DNA of 64,000 bases. Origin: Curtobacterium sp. ISL-83 (GTDB lineage: Bacteria; Actinomycetota; Actinomycetes; Actinomycetales; Microbacteriaceae). Each line of letters starts with the position of its first letter. The first letter of the stretch is position 1. The notes beneath the pieces were generated by a model. The model did not search any database and was not told where the DNA came from. It saw nothing but the letters and a program-made list of their open reading frames with translations. Both the position numbers and the translations under genes were made by a program. This document shows positions 35,926 through 44,385 of this stretch, one piece after another. The DNA lies in contig NZ_JAGGPH010000003.1 of NCBI RefSeq assembly GCF_018613895.1, positions 1 through 64,000 of the forward strand, given 5' to 3'.

Positions 35926-37502
35926 CGGGTCACGTCCGGGGTGGACGCCGGGGACGTGGTCCGGGCGGGTCGGAAGCCGGCAGCGGCGGCGAGGAGTGCC
36001 CGGTCGGTGTCCGCGCCGGCGACGAAGGCGACGCCGACGGGCGCGCCGTCGACGTGCAGGAGCGGGGCACTCACAGACGGCAGGCCGCCGATGCCGGCGA
36101 TCGCCGTCATCCGCAGGGTCGCCCGGCGGGTCGCCAGGACCTCGGGTCCGGTCGCGGTCCGTCCCGGGGCGGGTCCCGGGACGGTCGGGAGGCACAGCAC
36201 GCCTCCGCCGATCGCCGTGCGGATCCGGTCGCGCAGCTCCGGCAACCGGCGGCGCGCACGGTCCTCGTCCTCCGCGGTCACGGCAGCTGCCGCGGTGAAC
36301 CGTCCGGCCACGTCGTCGCCGAGCGATCCCGGGTGCTCGTCGACCCAGCGGCCGTGGTACCGCCAGGCCTCGGCCGCCTGCACGATGCGGAGCGTCTCGG
36401 CGAGGTCGTCGAGGTCGGGCAGTGCGATGCGTCGGGTGGGCCCTCCGACCGCGTCGGTCCAGGCCATGAGGGCGCGCGCGGTGTCCGGTCGGGCGGCGTC
36501 GAGCAGTGCGTCGGACAGCAGCAGGGTGCGGTCGTCGAGGTCGGCCTGCGGTCCGGGCAGCGAGACGTCGGCCGCGGCGGCGAGCAGGTCGGGGGTCCTG
36601 GCGAGCCACCCGACCGTGTCGAAGGACTGGGCCAGCGGGAGCAGGCCCTGCCGGGACACCGCGTCGTGGGTGGTCCGGAGTCCCCAGAGCCCCTGGTACG
36701 ACGCGGGCACCCGGATGCTGCCCGCCGTGTCCGTGCCGAGGCCGAGGTCCGCCTGCCCGAGGGCGACGGCGGACGCGGGGCCGGACGTCGAACCGCCGCT
36801 GATGCGCGATGCGTCGGCGCCGTTCGGCGGGGCGCCGAAGTGGGCGTTCCGGCCCGCGAGGGCGTAGGCGAACTCGTCCGTCCGTGCGATCCCGGTGACG
36901 TCGGCCCCCGCGGCGAGCAGCACGGCGACCGCGTCGGCGTGGTCGCGGGCGACCGGTGCCTCGCGCTCCCGGTCGGGGTTGCCGGCGCCGACGACCTGGC
37001 CGGCGACGTCGAACAGGTCCTTCACGGCGACGCGGACGCCGACGAGGGTCTCCGCACCGGCCCGCGGAGCGCTGCCGCGGACGAGCGGGTCGCCGACGAT
37101 CCGCCAGATCGACCGGTCGAGGGCGCGCGCCCGCCCGGTGACGTGTGCGACGGCGATCCGCCAGGTGCCCCCGGTGCGGCGCCACAGCTGCGTCTGGACC
37201 CCGTGGCCGCCGCCGTCGAATGCGGACGCGCCGACCACGAGCACGGTGTCGTCGGTCAGCGGCCGGAGATCGACGGATGCGATGGTGCGGCGGGCGACGC
37301 CACCGCGACCGGCCCGGAACCGGGCGATCCGGTCGTGGCCGCGGAGCACGCCGGCGTCGTCGGACCGGATCGTGTCCGGCCCGGGTTCGAACAGCGTGTC
37401 GAGCACGGCCGTGTCGTCACGCATCAGGGCGTCCTCGTAGGCGGCGAACGCGGCTTCGAGGCCCTCCGGCCAGCGCAGGCCGCGGTCGCCCGGCCCGGTC
37501 AT
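35922..37502 (-). CDS. AtzH-like / amidase signature fusion protein
   Basis: A 526-residue two-domain enzyme. Residues 1-~125 resemble the DUF3225/AtzH NTF2-like domain (AAYEDALMRDD, QLWRRTGGTWRIAVAHVT). Residues ~135-526 are an amidase signature domain with a complete triad by spacing: Lys161 (VAVKDLF), cis-Ser238 (GGSTSG) and nucleophile Ser262 (GTDTAGSIR). In s-triazine breakdown AtzH and AtzE act on successive carboxyurea compounds. In this operon the natural candidate substrate is oxalurate, made by the adjacent aminotransferase. That assignment is inference. Starts and stops overlap with both neighbours. Confidence 0.8.
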   Translation of the reverse strand: MTGPGDRGLRWPEGLEAAFAAYEDALMRDDTAVLDTLFEPGPDTIRSDDAGVLRGHDRIARFRAGRGGVARRTIASVDLRPLTDDTVLVVGASAFDGGGHGVQTQLWRRTGGTWRIAVAHVTGRARALDRSIWRIVGDPLVRGSAPRAGAETLVGVRVAVKDLFDVAGQVVGAGNPDREREAPVARDHADAVAVLLAAGADVTGIARTDEFAYALAGRNAHFGAPPNGADASRISGGSTSGPASAVALGQADLGLGTDTAGSIRVPASYQGLWGLRTTHDAVSRQGLLPLAQSFDTVGWLARTPDLLAAAADVSLPGPQADLDDRTLLLSDALLDAARPDTARALMAWTDAVGGPTRRIALPDLDDLAETLRIVQAAEAWRYHGRWVDEHPGSLGDDVAGRFTAAAAVTAEDEDRARRRLPELRDRIRTAIGGGVLCLPTVPGPAPGRTATGPEVLATRRATLRMTAIAGIGGLPSVSAPLLHVDGAPVGVAFVAGADTDRALLAAAAGFRPARTTSPASTPDVTR

Positions 37503-38563
37503 GGCCCGACCGCCGCGAAGTCGGCCTTGCGGATCGTGGCGTGCGACCCGCACACCAGGTCGACCACCTGCGAGATCCGGAAGTCCGTCGCCGCGCTGAG
37601 GTACGCGTACGCCAGGTGTTCGTCGACGCCCCATCGGGCCCGGAGCAGGGTGATCGCCGCCCGGACGCAGCGCCGAACCGCCTCGTCCAGGTCCGGGTCG
37701 AGGCCGGTCGGCACGAGGTACTCGGCGGTCTCGGCGAGTGGCCCGACCAGGGCGCCGAACCGGCGGAGCGCCTCGGACCGCGGCACGACGTCGAGCCGCA
37801 GGGTCAACCGGAGCGAGGCCTCCATCGCCGTGAGCGCGACCTCGCCGTCGCCCTGTGCGAAGTGCGGGTCGCCGACGTACACGCCGGCGCCGGGGACGAA
37901 GACCGGCAGGTGCAGTGTCGACCCCGCGGTGAGCAGGCTGATGTCGAGGTTGCCGCCGTGCGCGCCCGGCGGGACGGAGTGCAGCCGCTCGTCGGTGTCC
38001 GGCGTCACCCCGACGATGCCGGGGAACGGCCGCAGCGGGAAGGTGACCACCCGCGGGCCGCCCTCGACCACCGGCAGTCGGCCGTGCTGGACGCCGTCGC
38101 GGGTCACGACGTCGGCGAACACGGAGACGCTCGCCTCGGCGCGGGGGAGTTCGCCCGGCAACGCGCCGCGACCGTGTCGGTTCGAGATGACGCCGTAGGG
38201 CACCCGAGGCTCCGCGGCGAGGATCGTCACGGAGACCACGTCGCCGGGCTCGGTGCCGTCCACCGCGATCGGCCGCGACACCACGTGCGGGCCGTCGTCG
38301 GCACCACGGCGCAGCGTCCGCGTGATGTCCACGGCGTCGTCGAGCACGTCGTGCCGGGCGACGCCGTGCCGGGCGAAGAAGGCGACGGGGTCCGAGCCCT
38401 GGTCGGCGAGGATGCCCTCGTGGCTCACGGTGTCGACGGAGACGACGCTGCCCGGACGGACCGTCATCGCCGCGGGGTCGACCCGCGAGGGCAGGCGGCC
38501 CCAGAGGACGTCGTCGGGCGTGGAGCCGAGGTGCAGGTCGGTCTGCTGCCGGAGCTCAGGCAC
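37499..38563 (-). CDS. Acetamidase/formamidase family protein
   Basis: A 354-residue member of the FmdA/AmdA acetamidase-formamidase family: LPGELPR and AHGGNLDISLLTAGSTLHLPV are family regions, and DPHFAQGDGEV carries conserved acidic and His residues. These enzymes hydrolyse formamide or short amides to acid and ammonia. In the allantoin operon it may act on a ureide or on a small amide released by it. GTG start 8 bp inside the allantoinase gene, with GAGCTG upstream. Specific substrate unknown. Confidence 0.8.
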   Translation of the reverse strand: MPELRQQTDLHLGSTPDDVLWGRLPSRVDPAAMTVRPGSVVSVDTVSHEGILADQGSDPVAFFARHGVARHDVLDDAVDITRTLRRGADDGPHVVSRPIAVDGTEPGDVVSVTILAAEPRVPYGVISNRHGRGALPGELPRAEASVSVFADVVTRDGVQHGRLPVVEGGPRVVTFPLRPFPGIVGVTPDTDERLHSVPPGAHGGNLDISLLTAGSTLHLPVFVPGAGVYVGDPHFAQGDGEVALTAMEASLRLTLRLDVVPRSEALRRFGALVGPLAETAEYLVPTGLDPDLDEAVRRCVRAAITLLRARWGVDEHLAYAYLSAATDFRISQVVDLVCGSHATIRKADFAAVGP

Positions 38564-39926
38564 GGGCGATCAGCTCGCCCTCGACGGCGGTGACGCCCGC
38601 GTCGGCGGAGGCGATCCGTCGCCCGCGCAGGATGGTCTCGACGACGCGGCCCCGTGCCTCCAGTCCGGCGAAGGCGGAGACCTGGTTCCGGTGCGCGAGC
38701 GCGGCCACCTCGATGGTCTCGATCGCGTCCGGGTCGAACACGGCCAGGTGGGCCAGCGCGCCCGGTGCGATCCGGCCGCGGTCGGCGGTGCCCAACAGCA
38801 TCGCGGGTCCGGTCGTGAACGCCGGGAGGATGCGGTCGAGGGTCAGGCCGCGGCGGGAGGCCTCGGTCCAGACGGCGCGGAAGCCGACCTGCAGCCCCGC
38901 GATGCCGCCCCAGGCCAGGCCCCAGTCGTCGACCTTGAGGTCGGCGGTCGAGGGGGAGTGGTCGGACACGACCATGTCGATCGTGCCGTCGAGCAGGCCG
39001 TCCCACAGCGCGTCGCGGTTCCGGTCGTCGCGGATCGGCGGGCAGCACTTGAACGCGGTCGCACCGTCCGGGATCGCGGCGGCCTCGAACGCGAGGTAGT
39101 GCGGGCACGTCTCGACCGTGATCGCGACGCCGTCGTCCTTCGCGGCGCGGATCATCGGCAGGGCACCGGCGTCGGACAGGTGCAGCACGTGCACCCGGGC
39201 CCCGGTCGCCCGGGCGCCGTCGATCACCCGGGCGATGGCGGAGCGTTCGGCCTCGGCGGGCCGGGTCTCGAGGAAGTCGGCGTACCGGGGGCCGAGCGCG
39301 TCATGGGGCACCAGGTGCTCGGGGTCCTCCGCGTGCACGATGAGCAGGCCGTCGATCCGGGCGACCTCCTCGATCGCTGCGCGGAGCTGGTCGGCGTCGA
39401 GGTGCGGGAACTCGTCCACCCCGGACGGTGCCGTGAAGCACTTGAACCCGAACACGCCGGCGTCCTGCAGGGTGTCGAGCGACCCCAGGCTCGCCGGCAC
39501 CGCTCCGCCCCAGAACCCGACGTCGACCGCGACCCGGCCGCGGGCGCTCGCCCGCTTGACCTCCAGCGCGTCGACCGTCGTGGTGGCGGGGATCGAGTTG
39601 AGCGGCATGTCGACGATCGTGGTGACGCCGCCGAGCGCGGCGGCGCGGGTGGCGGAGGCGAAGCCCTCCCACTCGGTCCGGCCCGGCTCGTTCACGTGCA
39701 CGTGCGAGTCGACGAGCCCGGGGAGCAGGACGTGACCCGCCGCGATCTGGTGCTCTTCGAGCGGGTGGCCCGGGCGAGCGTCGACGGGAGCGTCCTCCGG
39801 CAGCACCTCGGTCATCCGGCCGCCCCGGACGACGACCGCCGCCGGCCGCATCGCTCCGTCGACCCAGGCCTGCCGGGCGCGGAACACGGTGTCGGCGGAG
39901 CCGGGGGACTCGGAGGGTGTTGGCAC
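38556..39926 (-). CDS. allB: Allantoinase
   Basis: A 456-residue dihydroorotase-type amidohydrolase of the allantoinase branch. DSHVHVNEPGRTEWEGF gives the HxH metal ligands; the carboxylated Lys lies in FGFKCFTAPSG; further ligands are in HAEDPEH and HLSDA; the catalytic Asp is in SDHSPS. Opens the allantoin ring to allantoate. GTG start with GGAAGG upstream. First gene of the allantoin operon; its promoter carries the shared GTNAC/GAAAC element. Confidence 0.93.
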   Translation of the reverse strand: MPTPSESPGSADTVFRARQAWVDGAMRPAAVVVRGGRMTEVLPEDAPVDARPGHPLEEHQIAAGHVLLPGLVDSHVHVNEPGRTEWEGFASATRAAALGGVTTIVDMPLNSIPATTTVDALEVKRASARGRVAVDVGFWGGAVPASLGSLDTLQDAGVFGFKCFTAPSGVDEFPHLDADQLRAAIEEVARIDGLLIVHAEDPEHLVPHDALGPRYADFLETRPAEAERSAIARVIDGARATGARVHVLHLSDAGALPMIRAAKDDGVAITVETCPHYLAFEAAAIPDGATAFKCCPPIRDDRNRDALWDGLLDGTIDMVVSDHSPSTADLKVDDWGLAWGGIAGLQVGFRAVWTEASRRGLTLDRILPAFTTGPAMLLGTADRGRIAPGALAHLAVFDPDAIETIEVAALAHRNQVSAFAGLEARGRVVETILRGRRIASADAGVTAVEGELIARA

Positions 39927-39995
39927 GGGGAGCCTTCCGGGTGATGCGGGTCGGTCGGACGGGTGGGGTCCCGCGCTCGGCGGGGCTTTCCTCGA

Positions 39996-40049
39996 ACGCT
40001 ATGGAGCGGGACCGGGCCGGCCGTTTCCGCCGTGTAACGGTCGTGTGAC
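39996..40049 (-). promoter_or_regulatory. GlnR-like box and -10 of the allantoin operon
   Basis: On the minus strand GTCAC, GTTAC and GAAAC are separated by exact 6-bp spacers (40049 to 40023). The -10 candidate TAGCGT lies at 40001-39996, leaving 21 bp, exactly one 11-bp unit more than the 10 bp seen at the other five promoters. Predicted transcription start near 39989, 60 bp before the allB start. Confidence 0.65.
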
Positions 40050-40092
40050 GGCGACCTCGGGTGAAACGGACGTTCCGGCTCGACCGGCCGAG

Positions 40093-40698
40093 TCAGCCGG
40101 GCCAGCGCTCGAGCGCCCACCCGTCGTCGGTCCGGTGGTAGGCGAGCCGGTTGCTCGGCCCGTCGACGTCGCCCTGCCAGAACAGCATCCGCACCGGCGT
40201 CAGGGCGTAGCCCACCCAGGTCGCCGGCGGTTCGATCGCGTCGACCCGGTCCCGCTCGAACGCGGCCCACCGCTCGCGGCGGCGCTCGGGTGGTTCAGCG
40301 GCGAGCTCGTGGTCGTTGAGCCAGGCGAGCACCTGCAGGTACCGGGTCCGTGCGGCGAACGCGACCCGCGCTTCCTCATCGGTCACGGGTGTGACGTCGC
40401 CCGTGACCACGAGCTGCCGTGCCGACTCGGGCAGCAGGACCGTGACCGTGGCCCGGGGGACCGCCGACAGCTCGGCCGCCTTCCGGCTCCGGGTGTCCGT
40501 GTGGAAGTGCACCCGCTGCCCGTCGAAGCGGGACAGCAGGACGGTGCGGGCGGACGGGTAGCCGTCGAGCCCGATCGTGGACAGGGTCATCGTCGGGGTC
40601 ACGCCCGACGCGGGCGTCGGCAGCCAGGACGCGGCGAGGACCAGCGGATCCGCGGGCGCGGTGCCGGTGGCGTCGACCGCGAGGTCCGTCTCGCTCAC
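40093..40698 (-). CDS. Pyridoxamine 5'-phosphate oxidase family FMN-binding protein
   Basis: A 201-residue flavin protein of the PNPOx-like split-barrel fold: YPSARTVLLSRFDG and FHTDTRSRKAAELSA near the middle are the FMN-binding regions, and a PdxH-like C-terminus ends LERWPG. True PdxH makes pyridoxal phosphate; here the position at the end of a catabolic operon suggests a dedicated FMN-dependent reductase or oxidase, or a PLP supply for the aminotransferase. GTG start overlaps the previous stop (GTGA). Confidence 0.78.
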   Translation of the reverse strand: MSETDLAVDATGTAPADPLVLAASWLPTPASGVTPTMTLSTIGLDGYPSARTVLLSRFDGQRVHFHTDTRSRKAAELSAVPRATVTVLLPESARQLVVTGDVTPVTDEEARVAFAARTRYLQVLAWLNDHELAAEPPERRRERWAAFERDRVDAIEPPATWVGYALTPVRMLFWQGDVDGPSNRLAYHRTDDGWALERWPG

Positions 40699-41501
40699 GC
40701 CGGGGGAGCCGGGTCGAACCGTGCGATCTCATGCAGCGACGCCACCGCCTCGTCGAGGGAGTGCTCCCACAGCGCCGCGCCGTACGACGCGCTCGCCCGG
40801 CTCGCGTCGCCGATCACCCCCGGCGTGCCGAAGTCGTCCGAGAGCCACCCGAAGGACACCGGGCCGCCGTTGAACGCGATCTTCTCGAAGCCGGCGACGT
40901 GCTCGGGCACCCACCGCTCCGCGCGCGACATGTCGACCAGGTCCGGGCGCAGGTGCAGGATCATCGACGTCTCCGCCGCGCCGCCGTGGATGCCGAGACC
41001 GAGCTCGTCCGCGTCCTCGCCGTCCGGCCCGGGCAGCCGCGCCAGGGTCGGCATCAGGAACGTCTTCAAGCCGTACCGCTTCCGGATCTCCCGCAGCGCC
41101 ACCTGCAGCAGCGCGACGTTGCCGCCGTGCCCGTTCGCGAACACGAGCGTGCCCGCCCCGGTGAGGGCGACCGCGCGGCCGATCTGCACGACCGTCTCGA
41201 ACATCGTCGCCGCATCGAGCCACACCGTGCCGGGGGCCCAGCTGTGCTCGTCGGACTTCGTGAAGGCGAGTGTCGGCAACCGCCACACGTCGAGCCCCTC
41301 CGCCGCCGCCCGGTCCACCGCCGCGCCACCGATGTGGTCGGCGAGCAGGAAGTCGGTCAACAGCGGCAGGTGCGGCCCGTGGTGCTCCACGGCACCGGTC
41401 GGCTGCACGACGATGGTGTCCGCGGTGAAGCGCGCGGCGACGTCCGGCCCGGACAGCTCCGCGAGGTTCCGCGACGCCCCGGGGGCTCCGGCGGCGCTCA
41501 C
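40695..41501 (-). CDS. Creatininase family amidohydrolase
   Basis: A 268-residue creatininase-family enzyme. PTGAVEHHGPHLPLLTD supplies the first metal ligands, NGHGGN and HGGAAETS the later ones. The family includes creatinine amidohydrolase, formamide hydrolases of flavin-like biosynthesis and MftE-type peptidases. Here it sits between a flavin oxidase and a PNPOx-like gene with overlapping starts and stops, so ring opening or deformylation of an N-heterocycle is plausible. Substrate unknown. Confidence 0.85.
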   Translation of the reverse strand: MSAAGAPGASRNLAELSGPDVAARFTADTIVVQPTGAVEHHGPHLPLLTDFLLADHIGGAAVDRAAAEGLDVWRLPTLAFTKSDEHSWAPGTVWLDAATMFETVVQIGRAVALTGAGTLVFANGHGGNVALLQVALREIRKRYGLKTFLMPTLARLPGPDGEDADELGLGIHGGAAETSMILHLRPDLVDMSRAERWVPEHVAGFEKIAFNGGPVSFGWLSDDFGTPGVIGDASRASASYGAALWEHSLDEAVASLHEIARFDPAPPA

Positions 41502-42874
41502 TTGCCGAACCCCGGAACGGTCGGCTGGGCCGAGGCGGTGGACCCACCCGAGCGCACGAGCGACGGGTCGATCACGTGCCCCGGGTTGAGCAGCCCGTCC
41601 GGATCGGTCCGGGCCTTCAGCGCGAGCAGGTCCTCGACGCCGTGGTCCACGTAGTACTGGTGCGGGCTGTGCACGCGGACCCCGAGCTCGACGAGCAGCG
41701 GGTACCCGGCGTAGACGTCCTCCGCTCCCGTGTAGGGCGCGGTGAGCATCCCGATCGGGCCGACGTGCGCCGCCTCGATGTGCAGCATGGCGTCCGGGTA
41801 CACGGCCTCGACCTCGGCGATCCGGTCGATCAGCGCCTCGCCGCCGACCTCGACGTGGAAGAACTCCGTGTCCGGGGTGTTCCGCTTCAGCCACCAGATC
41901 GGGTGGTTGTAGGACAGCATCGACACCTTCGTGGTCTGCTGCAGCCCCTCCCGGACGTCCTCGACGGTGCCGCCCGCCAGCTCGATGAAGGTCTGCGTCT
42001 CGTCGAGCGCGACGACGTCCACGATGGCGCGCAGGCTGGCGCGGTCGCCCGAGATGGCCGGGTCCGCGGGCAGCTTCGCGGCGATCTCGGCCCGGTCGGC
42101 GCTCACGAGCCGGGGCGCCGGGGTCGTGCCCCGCAGGGTGCGCACGGCCGTGAGCGCCTGCTCGAAGGTCGGGAAGGTCGCGTACACGGCCCGCCAGTCC
42201 TGCAACGGCTCGAGCCGCACGGTCGCCCGCGCGATCACGCCCGCCGTGCCGTAGGTGTGCACGAACGGCTTCGCGTCGTCCCCTTCGACGTGCACCAGCT
42301 CGGACTCCCCGGGCAGCGCGATGTCGAGCGCCGTGACGAACCCCTCCCAGTTCGACCCGTGCGAGATCGACCCGGTGCCACCGGACCCGCCGGACAGGAA
42401 GCCACCGATCGTCGACTGCGCGGTCGACGGGTACATCCAGAGCTGCTGGCCCGCGGCCGCCGCGGCCTGCTCGAGCGCGACCATCGTCGTGCCGGCCTCG
42501 GCCGTGATCCAGCCGTCGCCCACCTCGACGACGGCACGCGCACGGGAGGTGTCGAGCACCAGTCCGCCGTGCAGCGGGATGCCCTGCCCGTAGTTGCCGG
42601 TGCCCTTGCCGCGGGTCGTCACCGGTACTCCGTGCCGCACCGCGGCCTGCAGGGTGGTGGCGATCGCCTCGGCGCTCGCCGGGTAGGCGACCAGGTCGGC
42701 GAGCCCGAGGGGGAGCTGCTCGCTGAGGATGGGGCTCATCGTGGCCTCGTCGACCGAGGCCCGCTCGCGGGTCCGCTGGTCGTCGCGGACGCCGGCCTCG
42801 CCGAGCAGGTCGAGGAGTTCGGCGCGCAGCGCCCCGAGGGCAGCGTCCGGGACGGTGGGGGTGATGGTGGTCAT
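41498..42874 (-). CDS. FAD-dependent oxidase (PCMH/FAD_binding_4 type)
   Basis: A 458-residue flavin oxidase of the glycolate oxidase GlcD / vanillyl-alcohol oxidase superfamily: TTRGKGTGNYGQGIPLHGG and TIGGFLSGGSGGTGSISHG form the FAD-binding region, and the C-terminus has the DPDGLLNPGHV motif. Substrates in the family range from hydroxy acids to sugars and amines. It heads the creatininase / PNPOx unit. The ATG at 42874 has little ribosome binding site; the preceding spacer contains a 13-bp tandem repeat. Substrate unknown. Confidence 0.83.
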   Translation of the reverse strand: MTTITPTVPDAALGALRAELLDLLGEAGVRDDQRTRERASVDEATMSPILSEQLPLGLADLVAYPASAEAIATTLQAAVRHGVPVTTRGKGTGNYGQGIPLHGGLVLDTSRARAVVEVGDGWITAEAGTTMVALEQAAAAAGQQLWMYPSTAQSTIGGFLSGGSGGTGSISHGSNWEGFVTALDIALPGESELVHVEGDDAKPFVHTYGTAGVIARATVRLEPLQDWRAVYATFPTFEQALTAVRTLRGTTPAPRLVSADRAEIAAKLPADPAISGDRASLRAIVDVVALDETQTFIELAGGTVEDVREGLQQTTKVSMLSYNHPIWWLKRNTPDTEFFHVEVGGEALIDRIAEVEAVYPDAMLHIEAAHVGPIGMLTAPYTGAEDVYAGYPLLVELGVRVHSPHQYYVDHGVEDLLALKARTDPDGLLNPGHVIDPSLVRSGGSTASAQPTVPGFGK

Positions 42875-42974
42875 GGCTGGCTCCGGTGGTCGAGGTGGGA
42901 GACGACGGACGGGAGGAGCGGCACGCGTCAGGTGCCGCGCCTCCCGTCCGGTGGGTGGCCGGTGGAACCGGCCG

Positions 42975-43035
42975 GTGCGCACGGTCGGTGCGCACCGTCA
43001 GTGCGCACCGTCAGTGCGCACCGTCAGTGCGCTCA
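42975..43035. repeat. 13-bp tandem repeat between the binding protein and oxidase genes
   Basis: Four units of GTGCGCACCGTCA (the first with two changes), then a partial unit running into the binding protein stop. Each unit junction contains a GGTGCGCACC palindrome, so the array is also a string of inverted repeats. Possible roles: terminator or attenuator between the two gene sets, or a multi-site operator. Confidence 0.85.
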
Positions 43036-44229
43036 GAAGCCGAGCGAGATCTTCTTGTCGAGGAACTCGTTCGTGTACAGGTCGCTGGCCGTGAGGCCCG
43101 CCTTCACGTGGCCGCCGGAGCCGTCGAAGATCGGCTTCGCCTTCGCGATGAACGCGGTGACGCGGCTCTCGTCGAGGTCACCGACGTACCCGTTGCTGCC
43201 GTCCGTCGCGACGTGCAGGTCCTTCATCTGCTTCGCCGCGAACGCGCCCACCTTGGAGTCGTACGTCCAGCCGTTGTTGTACTGCTGCACGAGGTTCGTG
43301 ATGAGGTCGTTCGTCGCGCTCGGGGACTTCAGGTAGTCGACGTCCGCCTGCTGCATCACCGGGACGAGCTTCTTCAGACAAGGGGAGAGCTTCGACAGGT
43401 CGGCGGCGCGGACGGACATCGTCTCGGGGTACGGGTTCCAGCCCGTGCTCGAGATGAGCTTGTAGTCGACCTTCTTGCCCCAGGCCGCGACCTGGTTCTG
43501 GTAGACGTACGGCTCGGCCGTGGCGAAGCCCTGCTGCGCGTCGGTCCCGCCCGCGGCGACGAACTTCGCCGGTGTGCCGTCGTAGCTGCCGTCGAGCACG
43601 CTCTTCGGCAGGGTGCCGGACTCCTGCAGGTACGTCATGTAGGCCGCGCCGTTGAAGTAGCGGACCACGCCCTTGTCCTGCTCGAGCTTCTTGCCGAGTT
43701 CCTTGATGCTCGACACGTCCTTGTACTTCGACGGGTCGTACATGATCACCATCGGCGACTCGTCGTTCTCGGCGAACACCGCCTTGGTGGGCAGGTTGCC
43801 GGAGAACTCGACCGCCTCGTCGGTGGACACGTAGCCGAGGGTGATCGACTTGTCCTGGTACATCTGCGAGCTGACGGTCGAGTAGCCGATCGCGGGGCCG
43901 CCGGCGCGGATCTCGAGCTTGACGCCCGTCGACTTGCCGTTCGCGTACAGGTCGCCCGTCACCTTCTTGCCGGAGGCGTCGATCTGCGGGTTCGGGCCGA
44001 GCATCTGGTACACGTGGCCGTGGTCGCCCTCGGGGTTCCAGTCGGTCTGGACGACGACGGTCGCCGGGCAGACGCCGGAGAGGTCGACGGCCGGTCCCTT
44101 CGAGGTCGAGGCTGCGGCTGCGGCGGTCGTGGTGGCGCTGCTCGCGGTGCCGGCCGCGCAGCCCGTGAGGGCGAGCGCGGTGAGGCCGAGCGCTGCGGTG
44201 GCGACGCCGAGTCGGGTCGTGGTGCGCAT
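43033..44229 (-). CDS. ABC transporter substrate-binding lipoprotein (NMT1/ThiY-like)
   Basis: A 398-residue binding protein: lipoprotein signal with LTGC lipobox (Cys about residue 24), Ala/Ser/Thr linker, then a type II binding fold. VVQTDWNPEGDHGHVYQML matches the start of NMT1/ThiY-type proteins, which bind pyrimidine-like or aromatic compounds. It should deliver substrate to the ATPase and permease encoded just upstream in the operon. GGAGCACCC precedes the ATG. The gene order with a cytosine-deaminase-like enzyme suggests a pyrimidine or related heterocycle as ligand. Confidence 0.85.
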   Translation of the reverse strand: MRTTTRLGVATAALGLTALALTGCAAGTASSATTTAAAAASTSKGPAVDLSGVCPATVVVQTDWNPEGDHGHVYQMLGPNPQIDASGKKVTGDLYANGKSTGVKLEIRAGGPAIGYSTVSSQMYQDKSITLGYVSTDEAVEFSGNLPTKAVFAENDESPMVIMYDPSKYKDVSSIKELGKKLEQDKGVVRYFNGAAYMTYLQESGTLPKSVLDGSYDGTPAKFVAAGGTDAQQGFATAEPYVYQNQVAAWGKKVDYKLISSTGWNPYPETMSVRAADLSKLSPCLKKLVPVMQQADVDYLKSPSATNDLITNLVQQYNNGWTYDSKVGAFAAKQMKDLHVATDGSNGYVGDLDESRVTAFIAKAKPIFDGSGGHVKAGLTASDLYTNEFLDKKISLGF

Positions 44230-44340
44230 GGGTGCTCCGTTTCGTGGTGCAGGTCGCGTGGTGCGGGGAGGGGAGGGTGCTGTGGTGGAGGTGGTGCGGG
44301 TCGACCCGGCAGGGGAGCCGGGGAGCTGTGGGAGGCGGTT

Positions 44341-44368
44341 GGTCCGGTCCGGTCCGGTCCGGTCCGGT
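44341..44368. repeat. Pentanucleotide repeat (GGTCC)5
   Basis: Five perfect GGTCC units plus GGT in the 155-bp spacer between the permease stop and the binding protein start. Slippage would change spacer length and possibly expression of the binding protein. Confidence 0.9.
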
Positions 44369-44385
44369 GCTGCCCTGAGCCTGGA

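Noticed and set aside
40063..40067. An additional plus-strand GAAAC as part of the allB box
   Set aside because: It is out of 11-bp phase with the three minus-strand units, so I did not count it.
44341..44368. Part of a coding gene
   Set aside because: The spacer frames lack starts, domains and ribosome binding sites; it is best read as a simple repeat.
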